Assembly (NCBI GenBank): GCA_937966555.1
Contig: CALCLY010000005.1
Location: forward strand, 1-64,000
Reading direction: 5' to 3'
DNA: 64,000 bases
From: CALCLY01 sp900552775
Lineage (GTDB): Bacteria > Bacillota > Clostridia > UMGS1883 > UMGS1540
Part shown: positions 1 to 7,931 of the stretch, piece by piece
How the letters are laid out: each line of letters opens with the position of its first letter
Position numbering within the stretch: position 1 is the first letter of the stretch
Translations under genes and position numbers: made by a program
The notes under the pieces: generated by a model
Told to the model about the DNA's origin: nothing
The model's input: the letters and a program-made list of their open reading frames with translations, nothing else
Databases searched by the model: none

Positions 1-15
1 CGGCACAACATATTT

Positions 16-45
16 ATTATACCACATTTCTTACCTTCTTGTCAA
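16..45 (-). promoter_or_regulatory. Sigma-A promoter, downstream copy of a tandem pair, reading out of the left edge
   Basis: On the minus strand there is a TTGACA at 45-40 and a TATAAT at 21-16, separated by 18 bases, with TGG just before the -10 (extended -10). A/T-rich runs lie upstream of the -35. No gene lies between it and position 1, so it must serve a gene to the left of the window. Confidence 0.7.
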
Positions 46-111
46 GAAGTTTTTTCGACTTTTTTAATCTTTTTCTTCCTGCCTTCGGCTTTCTCCGTGG
101 CACAGTTCTAT

Positions 112-140
112 ATTATACCACCCTTCCCTCCCTTTGTCAA
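112..140 (-). promoter_or_regulatory. Sigma-A promoter, upstream copy of a tandem pair
   Basis: Minus strand TTGACA at 140-135 and TATAAT at 117-112 with a 17-base spacer, again preceded by TGG. An A-tract resembling an UP element sits at 146-168. The surrounding ~45 bases resemble the copy at 16-45, giving a ~95-base period. Tandem, near-consensus promoters ~90 bases apart are typical of rRNA operons in Firmicutes; that assignment is inference because the target lies outside the window. Confidence 0.7.
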
Positions 141-177
141 GACTTTTTTGAACTTTTTTCAAAAAAATTCATTTTTT

Positions 178-2766
178 TCACAAACCGTATTTTATTTTTA
201 CTCTCTCAAGCTTCTCGCACAAGGGTTCTGCGCCGAACCAAAGGAAGAAAACCGTTGACATTGCGTGAACCAAATCGCACGGCAAACCGCTGAGATATGC
301 ATACATTATCATTTTAAATGTAGGATAAGGCTGCATCATAAGCACAGATGCGGGATTCATTATTCCCCCATATATAATCAGTGTGGCAAAAAAGCCGAAC
401 AAGCAAAGATCCGACTTGTTTTTTCGGAGCAATCCGCTTTGGATAAAAAATCCAGTCACAAGTCCCACAGTGCCGAAGGCAAACATCTGCCACGGGGTCC
501 ACGGACCCTGAGAAAAATAAAAGTTTGACACAAAACCCGTTATGGCGCCAACCATAAACGCTGTTTCTCCTCCGAAGCAAACGGCGGTTACTATTATTAT
601 TGCGGTAACCGGTTTAAACTGCGGCAAGAATGCAAAAGCCGCTCTTCCTCCAACCGCTGCCGCGCAGAGAACCGCTATTATAACAAGCTCCCTCGCTTTC
701 GGCTTTTTTTGTTCAAACAGTATCACAAACGGAATCATTGACTCTATTATCAGCATTACACTGATAAAATAGTATTTTCTGTCTCCCAAAAAATAAACGC
801 CGAAAAGTACAGTGGCAGCAGAAAGCAACGCCGTTGCGAAAGCTGCCGCAATTCTTTTTTTATCCGTATGTTTTTCTGTTTTTGCTGCCTTACTTACAGA
901 AAAATCGTGTTTGGGAATAAAATTAAGCAGCGCTGAAAAAAGCATGATGACGCTCAGCGCCTCCCACATGTATTCAAATTTATTGTCAAAGTTTCCGCAC
1001 AGTTTTAAATGAATAAACAAAAAAGCCGCCGCAAACACTGCACCCATAATAATGTTTACAGGTTTAATTTTTTTATTTTTCTTCTCTTTTATTTTTTTTT
1101 CGGGCAAACTAAATTCACTGCTCTTATCTGCCTGATTTTTTTCATTGTCTTTCTTAACGCCAAGAGCCTTTTCTATATCTTCCTCGAGAACGGCTCCTTC
1201 AACTATTCCACGCGACATTCTCGCAGCGGCTGTTGTATAAAATGCCTTTCCTGCAAAAAATTCTCTCGGAACGCCCTCAGACACAATTTTTCCGTCGAAA
1301 AACATTGCGCATCTATCCGCAAATTCGGCGCAGAATTCAATGTCATGAGAAACCATAACAATTGTCATACCTCGATTCAAAAGTCCCGTAAACTTTGAAG
1401 CAAGCTTCTTTTTAAAATATACGTCAAGCCCCTTGGTGGGCTCGTCAAGAAGCAAAATATCCGGTTTGCACAAAAGTGCCATGGCAAGCGCCGCGCGCTG
1501 TTGTTCTCCTCCCGACAAATCATATGGATGCCTGTCGGCAAGCTCGCCGATGTCGCAAAAATCCAACGTTTTACGCACGGCGATATCCGCTTTTTCATCG
1601 TTATATCCCATTTTCTTTGCCATATAAAGCAAATCGAGATATACACTTTTGTGCGCAAACAAAGTCTGCGGTTCCTGCGGCAAAAGCACAACTCTTTTTT
1701 CATCAGCAACTCTTATATTGCCGCCGTACGGGACAGAAACTCCTGCCAAGCAGGAAAGCAGCGTGGACTTTCCCGCGCCGTTTCCGCCCAGTATGGCATA
1801 AAGCTCTCCTTCGTATATTCTTCCGGAAGCACCACGCAAAATGTCTTCTCCGTCGCGTTCATAACGCATCCGCAAATCTTTAAATTCCAAAGCAAGACCG
1901 GATTTTTTTACACTTTTCGTTTCAAAAACCGGTTTTCGGATTTTGGTTTTTGAAAGCCATTTCCTCCCGTCCCGCACCGTAAGCGGACATTTTCCTTCGG
2001 AATTTACGGAAAAAAAAGCTTTTGCAGGTACCGGCAACGCTTCTTCCATCGGATTTTTTTCATCATACAGTTTAAATGCCACATTCTCCGCAGTTCCAAA
2101 AGCAAAAATACGCCCGTTTTCAAGCACAGCAACTTTGTCTGCCATACAAAACGCTTCTTCGAGGCTGTGTTCCGAAAGTATTACAGTAATTCCCATTTCT
2201 TTGTTTATCCTCAAAACCGTCTGCAAAAAATTATGCGACGCTATCGGATCAAGCCTGCTTGTAGGTTCATCAAGTATCAAGATTTCCGGCTGCATCACCA
2301 TAACACCGGCAAGGTTTAAGAGTTGTTTTTCTCCGCCCGAAAGTTCACTTGTTTTTCTGTGAAACCATTTATGAATACCGAAAAAAGCTGCCATTTCCGC
2401 AACTTTTGCCCGAATTTCACCGCTGCTGATTCCTAAATTTTCAAGCCCGAACGCAAGCTCGTGCCAAACCTTATCACACACAATCTGATTATCCGGGTTT
2501 TGCGTTATAAACCCTATTTTCACGCTCTGCTCTTCATCGGAAAGCAGTGCCGAATCTTTTCCGAAAATTGTAATTCTGCCTCTTTTTTCACCTTCCGGCG
2601 CAAGCATAGGCTTTATCATTCTCAAAAGAGTGGACTTACCGCAGCCCGATTTCCCGCAGAGCAAAAAGAATTCGCCGTCTTTTATTTCAATATTAATATC
2701 GGAAAGCGCATTTTTTGCCGCGCCCGGATACTTAAAATTTAAATTTTCGATTTTAATTTTCTCCAA
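178..2766 (-). CDS. ECF transporter fusion: two EcfA ATPase domains plus a membrane S-component-like domain
   Basis: Energizes and probably also recognizes substrate for an energy-coupling-factor vitamin transporter. Of 862 residues, about 1-255 form one ABC ATPase (Walker A GKSGCGKST, signature LSGGEKQ, Walker B ILILDEPTSRLDP) and about 290-530 a second (GGNGAGKST, LSGGEQQR, ILLLDEPTKGLD). After a charged linker, residues ~560-862 form roughly ten membrane segments, the last six of which resemble an S component, including the motif QGPWTPWQMFAFG seen in cobalamin-type S proteins. The start is TTG with AAGGAG upstream, and it overlaps the end of ecfT by 28 bases. ECF systems usually encode the two ATPases and the S protein separately, so this three-way fusion is notable. 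Cobalamin as substrate is inferred from the motif and the neighbours; no B12 riboswitch is visible. Confidence 0.85.
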   Translation of the reverse strand: MEKIKIENLNFKYPGAAKNALSDINIEIKDGEFFLLCGKSGCGKSTLLRMIKPMLAPEGEKRGRITIFGKDSALLSDEEQSVKIGFITQNPDNQIVCDKVWHELAFGLENLGISSGEIRAKVAEMAAFFGIHKWFHRKTSELSGGEKQLLNLAGVMVMQPEILILDEPTSRLDPIASHNFLQTVLRINKEMGITVILSEHSLEEAFCMADKVAVLENGRIFAFGTAENVAFKLYDEKNPMEEALPVPAKAFFSVNSEGKCPLTVRDGRKWLSKTKIRKPVFETKSVKKSGLALEFKDLRMRYERDGEDILRGASGRIYEGELYAILGGNGAGKSTLLSCLAGVSVPYGGNIRVADEKRVVLLPQEPQTLFAHKSVYLDLLYMAKKMGYNDEKADIAVRKTLDFCDIGELADRHPYDLSGGEQQRAALAMALLCKPDILLLDEPTKGLDVYFKKKLASKFTGLLNRGMTIVMVSHDIEFCAEFADRCAMFFDGKIVSEGVPREFFAGKAFYTTAAARMSRGIVEGAVLEEDIEKALGVKKDNEKNQADKSSEFSLPEKKIKEKKNKKIKPVNIIMGAVFAAAFLFIHLKLCGNFDNKFEYMWEALSVIMLFSALLNFIPKHDFSVSKAAKTEKHTDKKRIAAAFATALLSAATVLFGVYFLGDRKYYFISVMLIIESMIPFVILFEQKKPKARELVIIAVLCAAAVGGRAAFAFLPQFKPVTAIIIVTAVCFGGETAFMVGAITGFVSNFYFSQGPWTPWQMFAFGTVGLVTGFFIQSGLLRKNKSDLCLFGFFATLIIYGGIMNPASVLMMQPYPTFKMIMYAYLSGLPCDLVHAMSTVFFLWFGAEPLCEKLERVKIKYGL

Positions 2767-3614
2767 AAAAGTCTCTCCTTAAATTTGTCAAAAATCGGCA
2801 GTGCAATCAGTAAAAAATATGACGCAAAAAAAACAGCGTCGTTTGGTGCAATATACGTTTTTTGAATTGACGGAAAATAATGAAAGCTCATTTTCCCCAC
2901 AATGCCTGCGTATAAAACGATGCCCGCAAACACTAATATAAAAAGCAGCGCAAACGCATCTTGCCGAGTAAAAATCATGTTTGAATATGCCGTTCTCTTT
3001 TTTATTCCGTATCCGCGGCTTTTCATACTGTCCGCCGTTTCAACGGCATTTTCAAGACTCCACGTTATCATTGCCGAAAGAATTTCTATTCCGTTTTGTA
3101 TTTTTCGCACTATATTATTGTGCGCGGCAGGGTTCATAGCCTTTCCGGCATCGCGTAGTTTCTTAAGTTGCCGTGAAAATCTCGGCACAAATCTCAGAGT
3201 CATTGAAAAAACAAGTGACATCGACGGCATTATCCCCCCGACAATATACATGATCTTATCCGACGTCATGATTTTATTAAAACACGAAAAGTGACAAATT
3301 ACCGCTCCCATCATAAACGCCGCGGCAATCCCGTATGCTACGGATTCCAATGTCAGAGGATTTCCATCGCCGAAATAAGTCAGAATATGGGTTCCTTCAT
3401 GATTTATAAGCGGATTCACAACCGCTGCCGCGGCAATCAAAGGAAATACTGCTTTAAGATTAAATAACAGCGCTTTTTTCCCTCCGCATAAAACCGAATG
3501 AATAAATGCCGCAGCAAAGCTTAGAAGCAAACAAAGCGGATGCATAAAAAACATCGAAAACGCAATAACAAAAAAGAAATACAAAAAGGAAACCCACGGG
3601 TTATATTTATTCAT
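2739..3614 (-). CDS. ECF transporter transmembrane coupling protein EcfT
   Basis: The T component that couples the ATPases to the S component in the membrane. It has 291 residues with several hydrophobic segments and the family hallmark near the C-terminal half, SMKSRGYG (the Ala/Ser-Arg-Gly coupling motif that contacts the ATPase grooves). I chose ATG at 3614, which has GGAGGAC upstream and overlaps the stop of the DUF4430 gene by eight bases; an earlier ATG at 3647 would lie deeper in that gene. It is followed with a 28-base overlap by the EcfA-EcfA-S fusion, so the two are certainly cotranslated. Confidence 0.88.
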   Translation of the reverse strand: MNKYNPWVSFLYFFFVIAFSMFFMHPLCLLLSFAAAFIHSVLCGGKKALLFNLKAVFPLIAAAAVVNPLINHEGTHILTYFGDGNPLTLESVAYGIAAAFMMGAVICHFSCFNKIMTSDKIMYIVGGIMPSMSLVFSMTLRFVPRFSRQLKKLRDAGKAMNPAAHNNIVRKIQNGIEILSAMITWSLENAVETADSMKSRGYGIKKRTAYSNMIFTRQDAFALLFILVFAGIVLYAGIVGKMSFHYFPSIQKTYIAPNDAVFFASYFLLIALPIFDKFKERLFWRKLKSKI

Positions 3615-4395
3615 CTTTCTGCAGTCCTCCCGAGTAACCGCCCACATCCGCGCCGAGGTCGCAAGTGTACACCCACTCTATTACATCGCCCGGCTTAAGC
3701 TTAACATTTGAGCTTCCGCGGGACGGGAAAACACCATTCACCTTATACATCCACCCCGAAAGTTCTCCGCAGTCAAATTCATATAAATTTCCGATTCCTT
3801 CTATATATGCCGTGCCGTATACGGGCGTATTTACAAACTCCATATGTATTTTATTTTTTTTCGTCTCACGTCTCAATATATTAAACACACTTTCCCCTTC
3901 GTGAAATTCCACTTCCGTTGGCGCAAGAATTATTCCGCTGTCCGGTAGAATCGCTCTTTTTTCTTCTGTAAGATCCGATCCTTCCCGAAGCGCGGTATAA
4001 CATGTTATTGATAAAGTGCAAACATTTTTTGTTTCCGGCTGTGTTTCATTTACCTGCGCCGGCATATCAGACGGCAACGGCACGGAAGTTTCAGCCGGAA
4101 CACTTTCGGCTGTTTGTCCGTCACGGACAATCCCGTTTTCAGCCGAAAAATCGGTATCTTCCGGTATATTTTTTTCGTTTTCAGCCGATTCTTCCTCTGT
4201 ATCATTTTTCTGTTGCAAATCCGTTTCGCTGTCATTGGCATTATCCTGCACTGTCTCCGCAGTTTGAGTTTCGGCGGTATCATTTATTTTTTCTGTCGTC
4301 TTATAGTCCGCCGCGAAAAAAAACGAAAGCGCCAAGCAGCAGATGAGCAATGCAAAAATTATTATTAAAGCTTTATGTTTTTTTATAAATTCCAT
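3607..4395 (-). CDS. Membrane-anchored DUF4430 (transcobalamin beta-domain-like) protein
   Basis: 262 residues: a single N-terminal hydrophobic segment (about 8-28) anchors it, then an acidic, Glu/Thr/Asp-rich spacer runs to about residue 120, and a DUF4430 domain fills the C-terminal half (features GESVFNIL, YEFDCGELSGWMYKVNG, LKPGDVIEWVYT). DUF4430 is the fold of the C-terminal beta domain of eukaryotic transcobalamin and intrinsic factor. It sits four bases after the SLH/alpha-barrel gene and overlaps ecfT. Together the two upstream proteins would supply both halves of a transcobalamin-like binder outside the membrane. There is no strong ribosome site, so it is probably translationally coupled to the gene before it. 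Confidence 0.8.
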   Translation of the reverse strand: MEFIKKHKALIIIFALLICCLALSFFFAADYKTTEKINDTAETQTAETVQDNANDSETDLQQKNDTEEESAENEKNIPEDTDFSAENGIVRDGQTAESVPAETSVPLPSDMPAQVNETQPETKNVCTLSITCYTALREGSDLTEEKRAILPDSGIILAPTEVEFHEGESVFNILRRETKKNKIHMEFVNTPVYGTAYIEGIGNLYEFDCGELSGWMYKVNGVFPSRGSSNVKLKPGDVIEWVYTCDLGADVGGYSGGLQKDE

Positions 4396-4399
4396 TTTT

Positions 4400-5977
4400 T
4401 TAATCTTTCAGTAAATTAGATTTATCGAGCAAATTGTATACCATGACCGCAATTTCCGCTCTTGTTGCAGGCTCCGAAGGTCTTATAAACTCTTCATCAT
4501 CCGGCATAATTTTTTTATCAAAGCAAAATGCAAGAGATTCCTCTGCCCACGGACTCACACTTTTATAATCCGAAAAAGCAGACAGCGCATCTCTCACGGA
4601 ATCTTCATTATACTGTCCGAACAGTCCGCACAGATTTGCCGCACGTCTTATCATGGCGGAAGCCTGCTCACGCGTTATAAGATCAAACGGCGCAAACCTG
4701 TTTCCCGCAACTCCGGCAACGATTTTCTTTGAATAAGCCGCCGATACGTAAGGATAATACCACGAGTCTTTATTAACGTCCGAAAACACATCGCATTCCC
4801 CGAAAGACAAACCGAGTGCGTTTACCGTAATTGCCGAAAATTCCGCTCTTGTCATACAGCCGTCGGGGTCAAATATTCCGTTGCCTTTTCCGTTTATTAT
4901 TCCCCTTGCGGAAAGTTCCTCTATTTCTTTCTGCGCATAGTGTCCCGAAACATCCGAAAAAACTTTTGCTTCTCCGCGTTTTGTTTTTTTAACGGATTCG
5001 TCTTTTCCCTGAAGCCCGAAAGAATCATCAGCATCTGATTTTACCGATACATCCGACATATCAAAAAGTGCCGTTTTGCCTTCTTCAAATCTTTTAAGCG
5101 CGGAAAGCGCGTAGAAACATTGCTCGGTTGCCATTAAATCGGGTGAAAAATCGCTGTGCAGGTGCTTGAATGCGGTTCCGTCAAAAAAAGAAAGCAAATT
5201 CGAATACACGGTTTTACCGTCTTTTACAAAACGTACATCGGTATACGGGATACCGAGAGTGGACAAAGCCGTTAAAACCTGTGCTGCGCTTTCGGCAGAT
5301 TCTGACGTTCCGTTACCGAAACCTCCGTCTTCACACTGTGCGGCAGACAAAAAAATCAGTCCGTCATCAATAGCTTTTTTTGTTTTACTGTCTTTATACC
5401 GAGCCAAAGCAACAAGTGCCATAGCAGTCATGTCAGCGTCCGAATCTCCGGAAGAAATTGCCCATCCCCCGTCCGGATTTTGTGCTTCCAGAATTGTATT
5501 TAAGTATTTCTCCCTCGTTGCCAATACTTTTGCTTCGGTATTTATCGGTATATCATAATTTCCACTGTCAAGCGCAATAAGCGCCCACACTGCGCCGTTT
5601 AAGCCCTGCCAAACGGTTTTTTCAAAATCAGCAAGCGGCATCAGCAAATTATATCCGCCAATATTTTCGGGATTTTTTCCTATTGCCGTCATTGCCAAGA
5701 CAACGCGCGAATACTCCGTATATTTTTTTTCATGCAGCACACCGCCGCATGAAGATATGTACTGTTCGGCATTTTGATAGTATTTTTCAAAAAAAACCCG
5801 CTCATCAAAACCTCCGCGCGCAAGCCCTATTACAGTCCATTCGCCCCCTATATATGAAACTGTCGGGTCCGAAACGGTATTTATAATCCAGCGCGCAGTA
5901 CTTTCAGTCTCATTTCCGGCAAATGCCGTGCCGAAAACCAAAAAAACGGTTAAAACAACTGATATGAATTTCTTCAA
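4400..5977 (-). CDS. Secreted alpha/alpha-barrel (prenyltransferase-repeat) protein with C-terminal SLH domains
   Basis: 525 residues with a signal peptide (MKKFISVVLTVFLVFGTAFA). Residues ~25-310 carry helical repeats of the terpenoid-cyclase/prenyltransferase toroid type (NPDGGWAISSGDSDADMTAMAL, CEDGGFGNGTSES). Residues ~335-525 carry three SLH modules (FSDVSGHYAQKEI, FSDVNKDSWYYPYV, ITREQASAMI, TRAEIAVMVY) for wall attachment. The alpha domain of transcobalamin/intrinsic factor has this same toroid fold. The start is TTG at 5977, with AGAGAGG that overlaps the end of the AraC gene. It does not carry the DxDD or His/Cys zinc set of true cyclases or prenyltransferases as far as I can see, which fits a binding role. 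Confidence 0.8.
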   Translation of the reverse strand: MKKFISVVLTVFLVFGTAFAGNETESTARWIINTVSDPTVSYIGGEWTVIGLARGGFDERVFFEKYYQNAEQYISSCGGVLHEKKYTEYSRVVLAMTAIGKNPENIGGYNLLMPLADFEKTVWQGLNGAVWALIALDSGNYDIPINTEAKVLATREKYLNTILEAQNPDGGWAISSGDSDADMTAMALVALARYKDSKTKKAIDDGLIFLSAAQCEDGGFGNGTSESAESAAQVLTALSTLGIPYTDVRFVKDGKTVYSNLLSFFDGTAFKHLHSDFSPDLMATEQCFYALSALKRFEEGKTALFDMSDVSVKSDADDSFGLQGKDESVKKTKRGEAKVFSDVSGHYAQKEIEELSARGIINGKGNGIFDPDGCMTRAEFSAITVNALGLSFGECDVFSDVNKDSWYYPYVSAAYSKKIVAGVAGNRFAPFDLITREQASAMIRRAANLCGLFGQYNEDSVRDALSAFSDYKSVSPWAEESLAFCFDKKIMPDDEEFIRPSEPATRAEIAVMVYNLLDKSNLLKD

Positions 5978-5980
5978 AGT

Positions 5981-6874
5981 TTATTCCTCTCTTTGCTTTT
6001 GTCTGTATTGCGTAGGCGTAATACCCGTAAATCTCTTGAAAATACGCGAAAAACTTCTGTATGAAGACATCCCCAAATATTCAGCTATATCTTCAACAGA
6101 CATTTTGGAAGATTTTAAAAGTTCGGTGCTTCTTATTACTTTCTTTCTTTTTATATAATTTTGAAGTGTATCACCAGTTTTTTCGCTGAAAATACGTGAA
6201 AGGTACTCGGGAGAGTAGTTAAGTGCCTCCGAAAGTTCGGAAACCCTTGAAATTGTGCGTATATGCATATCTATGTATTTTACAGCCACAAAAAAAGCGT
6301 CCTGCAAAAAAACATCTTTTCGCTTAGGGAACAAAGGAACCTGTCCCTTTCTGCAACCGTTTGCACTTCTGTATGCATAAATCAATATTTGCATAATACA
6401 AGCTTCATATATTTCTTCGTAAAACACATCACCCGCTCCGATTTCCGAACACAACAGCTCTAAAGCAGAGCGTACAAATCCCGGATCTTTAACCATATAA
6501 GGTTTTGGGTCCAAATAAAAATTACGTAAATTCCTATTACAGCTCGTTATTTCAAAACCTATACACATATATCTGAGCGGAGATTTTCTGTCCGCGGTAA
6601 TTGCATGCATACTTCCGCTCGGAATAATATGCACATCCCCCTCGGAAACCTCAAATTTTTTCTCGTCCGAAACAAACGTACCTTTTCCCGATATTATATA
6701 GCTGAGTTCCGTACACACCTGCCGGTGAGGATATATTTCTCCGCCGGTGTCAAGAAAAGTGTCGGCAATCTGCATAAGATTGAATTTTTTGAATACAATC
6801 GGATCGGAAAGCAAGTTTGTTGTAATGTTAAAAATAAGTCCGCTGCAAAAGCTTTGATCATTCTGCTTTTTCAC
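5981..6874 (-). CDS. AraC-family transcriptional regulator with N-terminal cupin sensor
   Basis: 297 residues. The N-terminal ~150 residues have a cupin-like ligand domain (ICSGKGTFVSD-type turn, HIIPSGSMHAI), and the last ~100 hold two helix-turn-helix units with the AraC signature (YSPEYLSRIFSEKTG and MSSYRSFSRIFKRFTGITPTQYR). It probably activates its own operon, lying between the FTR-like gene (21 bases upstream) and the SLH/toroid gene (three bases downstream). The start is GTG at 6874 with only a weak upstream purine run. AraC/cupin proteins most often sense sugars, which argues for caution about cobalamin as the effector. Confidence 0.88.
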   Translation of the reverse strand: MKKQNDQSFCSGLIFNITTNLLSDPIVFKKFNLMQIADTFLDTGGEIYPHRQVCTELSYIISGKGTFVSDEKKFEVSEGDVHIIPSGSMHAITADRKSPLRYMCIGFEITSCNRNLRNFYLDPKPYMVKDPGFVRSALELLCSEIGAGDVFYEEIYEACIMQILIYAYRSANGCRKGQVPLFPKRKDVFLQDAFFVAVKYIDMHIRTISRVSELSEALNYSPEYLSRIFSEKTGDTLQNYIKRKKVIRSTELLKSSKMSVEDIAEYLGMSSYRSFSRIFKRFTGITPTQYRQKQREE

Positions 6875-6895
6875 GCATATACCCCGTTTCCGCGT

Positions 6896-7093
6896 TTATT
6901 TGGATTTATAATAAAGATAACAGTGACAATACCCCTCAAAGTCGGGGTCTGCAATCTGTTTTCTGAATTCTTCGCACATACATTTGTTCGCCTCTGTCCT
7001 TTCAAGCTTGCAGGGGCAGTAACCGCCTGTGCGTTCAAGTCCTTCTTTTACGGTTTTTACAACATCTTTGTTTTTATTTAATGTAACTTTCAT
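6896..7093 (-). CDS. Small ferredoxin-thioredoxin-reductase-like six-cysteine protein
   Basis: 65 residues with three CxC pairs: C26-P-C28, C38-M-C40 and C56-H-C58. The pattern resembles the catalytic chain of ferredoxin:thioredoxin reductase, which binds a [4Fe-4S] cluster next to a redox disulfide, but the spacings here are x9 and x15 and not the classical x16 and x8, and the protein is about half the usual length. Short proteins like this occur widely in Clostridia, usually with unknown partners. It is the first gene after a strong promoter (7143-7171), and its stop is 21 bases before the AraC gene. Confidence 0.7.
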   Translation of the reverse strand: MKVTLNKNKDVVKTVKEGLERTGGYCPCKLERTEANKCMCEEFRKQIADPDFEGYCHCYLYYKSK

Positions 7094-7142
7094 ATTTAAT
7101 CACCCGTTTTTAAGTATCACCGCTTTACAGATTTTCATTCTA

Positions 7143-7171
7143 ATTATATATCAACATATTTAAAATGTCAA
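7143..7171 (-). promoter_or_regulatory. Promoter of the FTR-like/AraC/ECF operon
   Basis: Minus strand TTGACA at 7171-7166, 17-base spacer, TATAAT at 7148-7143. The start codon of the first gene is 50 bases downstream of the -10. No riboswitch-sized leader fits in this gap. Confidence 0.75.
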
Positions 7172-7235
7172 CTTTTTTACGCTCCGAAGCATATTATCGC
7201 ATTTTTTCGGAAAACTAAATGCGGAGGTGTCTGTA

Positions 7236-7931
7236 ATGCAACATGTAAACATGGTTGACTCGGAAGAAAATGAATATACGGAAAACGAACGTCTTGCAAT
7301 GGACAGAATTCGCGAAAGCTCGTCCGCGGAAATAAAAACCGAAAAGGGTAATATATATTGTCTCACAATTGTCGGACAAATTGAAGGTCATCTTATTTTG
7401 CCGCCGCAAAATAAAACAACAAAATACGAACATATTATACCGCTGCTCGCAACGGTTGAAGAAAGCCCCGACATAGACGCCCTGCTTGTAATTTTAAATA
7501 CAATGGGCGGCGATGTCGAGGCCGGTCTTGCTATTTCGGAAATGATTTCCGGTATGAAAAAGCCTGCCGTATCGCTTGTTTTGGGCGGAGGACACAGTAT
7601 AGGCGTGCCGCTTGCGGTATCGGCAAAATATTCTTTTATTGCCCCAAGCGCCACTATGACTCTGCATCCTATACGCTTAAACGGAACATTTATAGGCGTT
7701 CCGCAAACTCTTCAGTATCTTGAGCGCATGCAGGAGCGCGTAACGGAATTTGTTCTGCGTAACTCAAAAATCAAACGCGACGATTTTGAAAAGCTTATTA
7801 TGAACACCGGGGAACTCACAAACGATGTCGGCACAATTCTCCTGGGGGAAGACGCAGTAAAATATGGACTTATTGACCGCGTCGGCGGCATATCTGATGC
7901 CATCGAAACTCTTTATAAAATGATTAAATAA
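7236..7931 (+). CDS. TepA/ClpP-like serine protease
   Basis: 231 residues of the ClpP-like family that includes translocation-enhancing protein TepA (YmfB). The likely nucleophile is the Ser in GGGHSIGVPLA, the His is in TMTLHPI, and an Asp follows in the ELTNDVG stretch. These proteins lack a ClpX-binding tail and process or clear short peptides in the cytosol; B. subtilis TepA affects export. ATG at 7236 is preferred because GGAGG ends eight bases before it; a GTG at 7227 overlaps that ribosome site. It stands alone, and its 3' end overlaps the convergent SGNH gene by eight bases. Confidence 0.85.
   Translation: MQHVNMVDSEENEYTENERLAMDRIRESSSAEIKTEKGNIYCLTIVGQIEGHLILPPQNKTTKYEHIIPLLATVEESPDIDALLVILNTMGGDVEAGLAISEMISGMKKPAVSLVLGGGHSIGVPLAVSAKYSFIAPSATMTLHPIRLNGTFIGVPQTLQYLERMQERVTEFVLRNSKIKRDDFEKLIMNTGELTNDVGTILLGEDAVKYGLIDRVGGISDAIETLYKMIK

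Noticed and set aside
1009..1953. Plus-strand frames inside the ECF fusion gene
   Set aside because: They lie antisense to a long, clearly coding gene with ABC motifs and have no ribosome sites or recognizable domains.
7094..7226. Cobalamin riboswitch in front of the ECF operon
   Set aside because: The gap is ~130 bases and shared with a divergent gene; no B12-box-like or long structured element is visible, only a promoter and a short leader.
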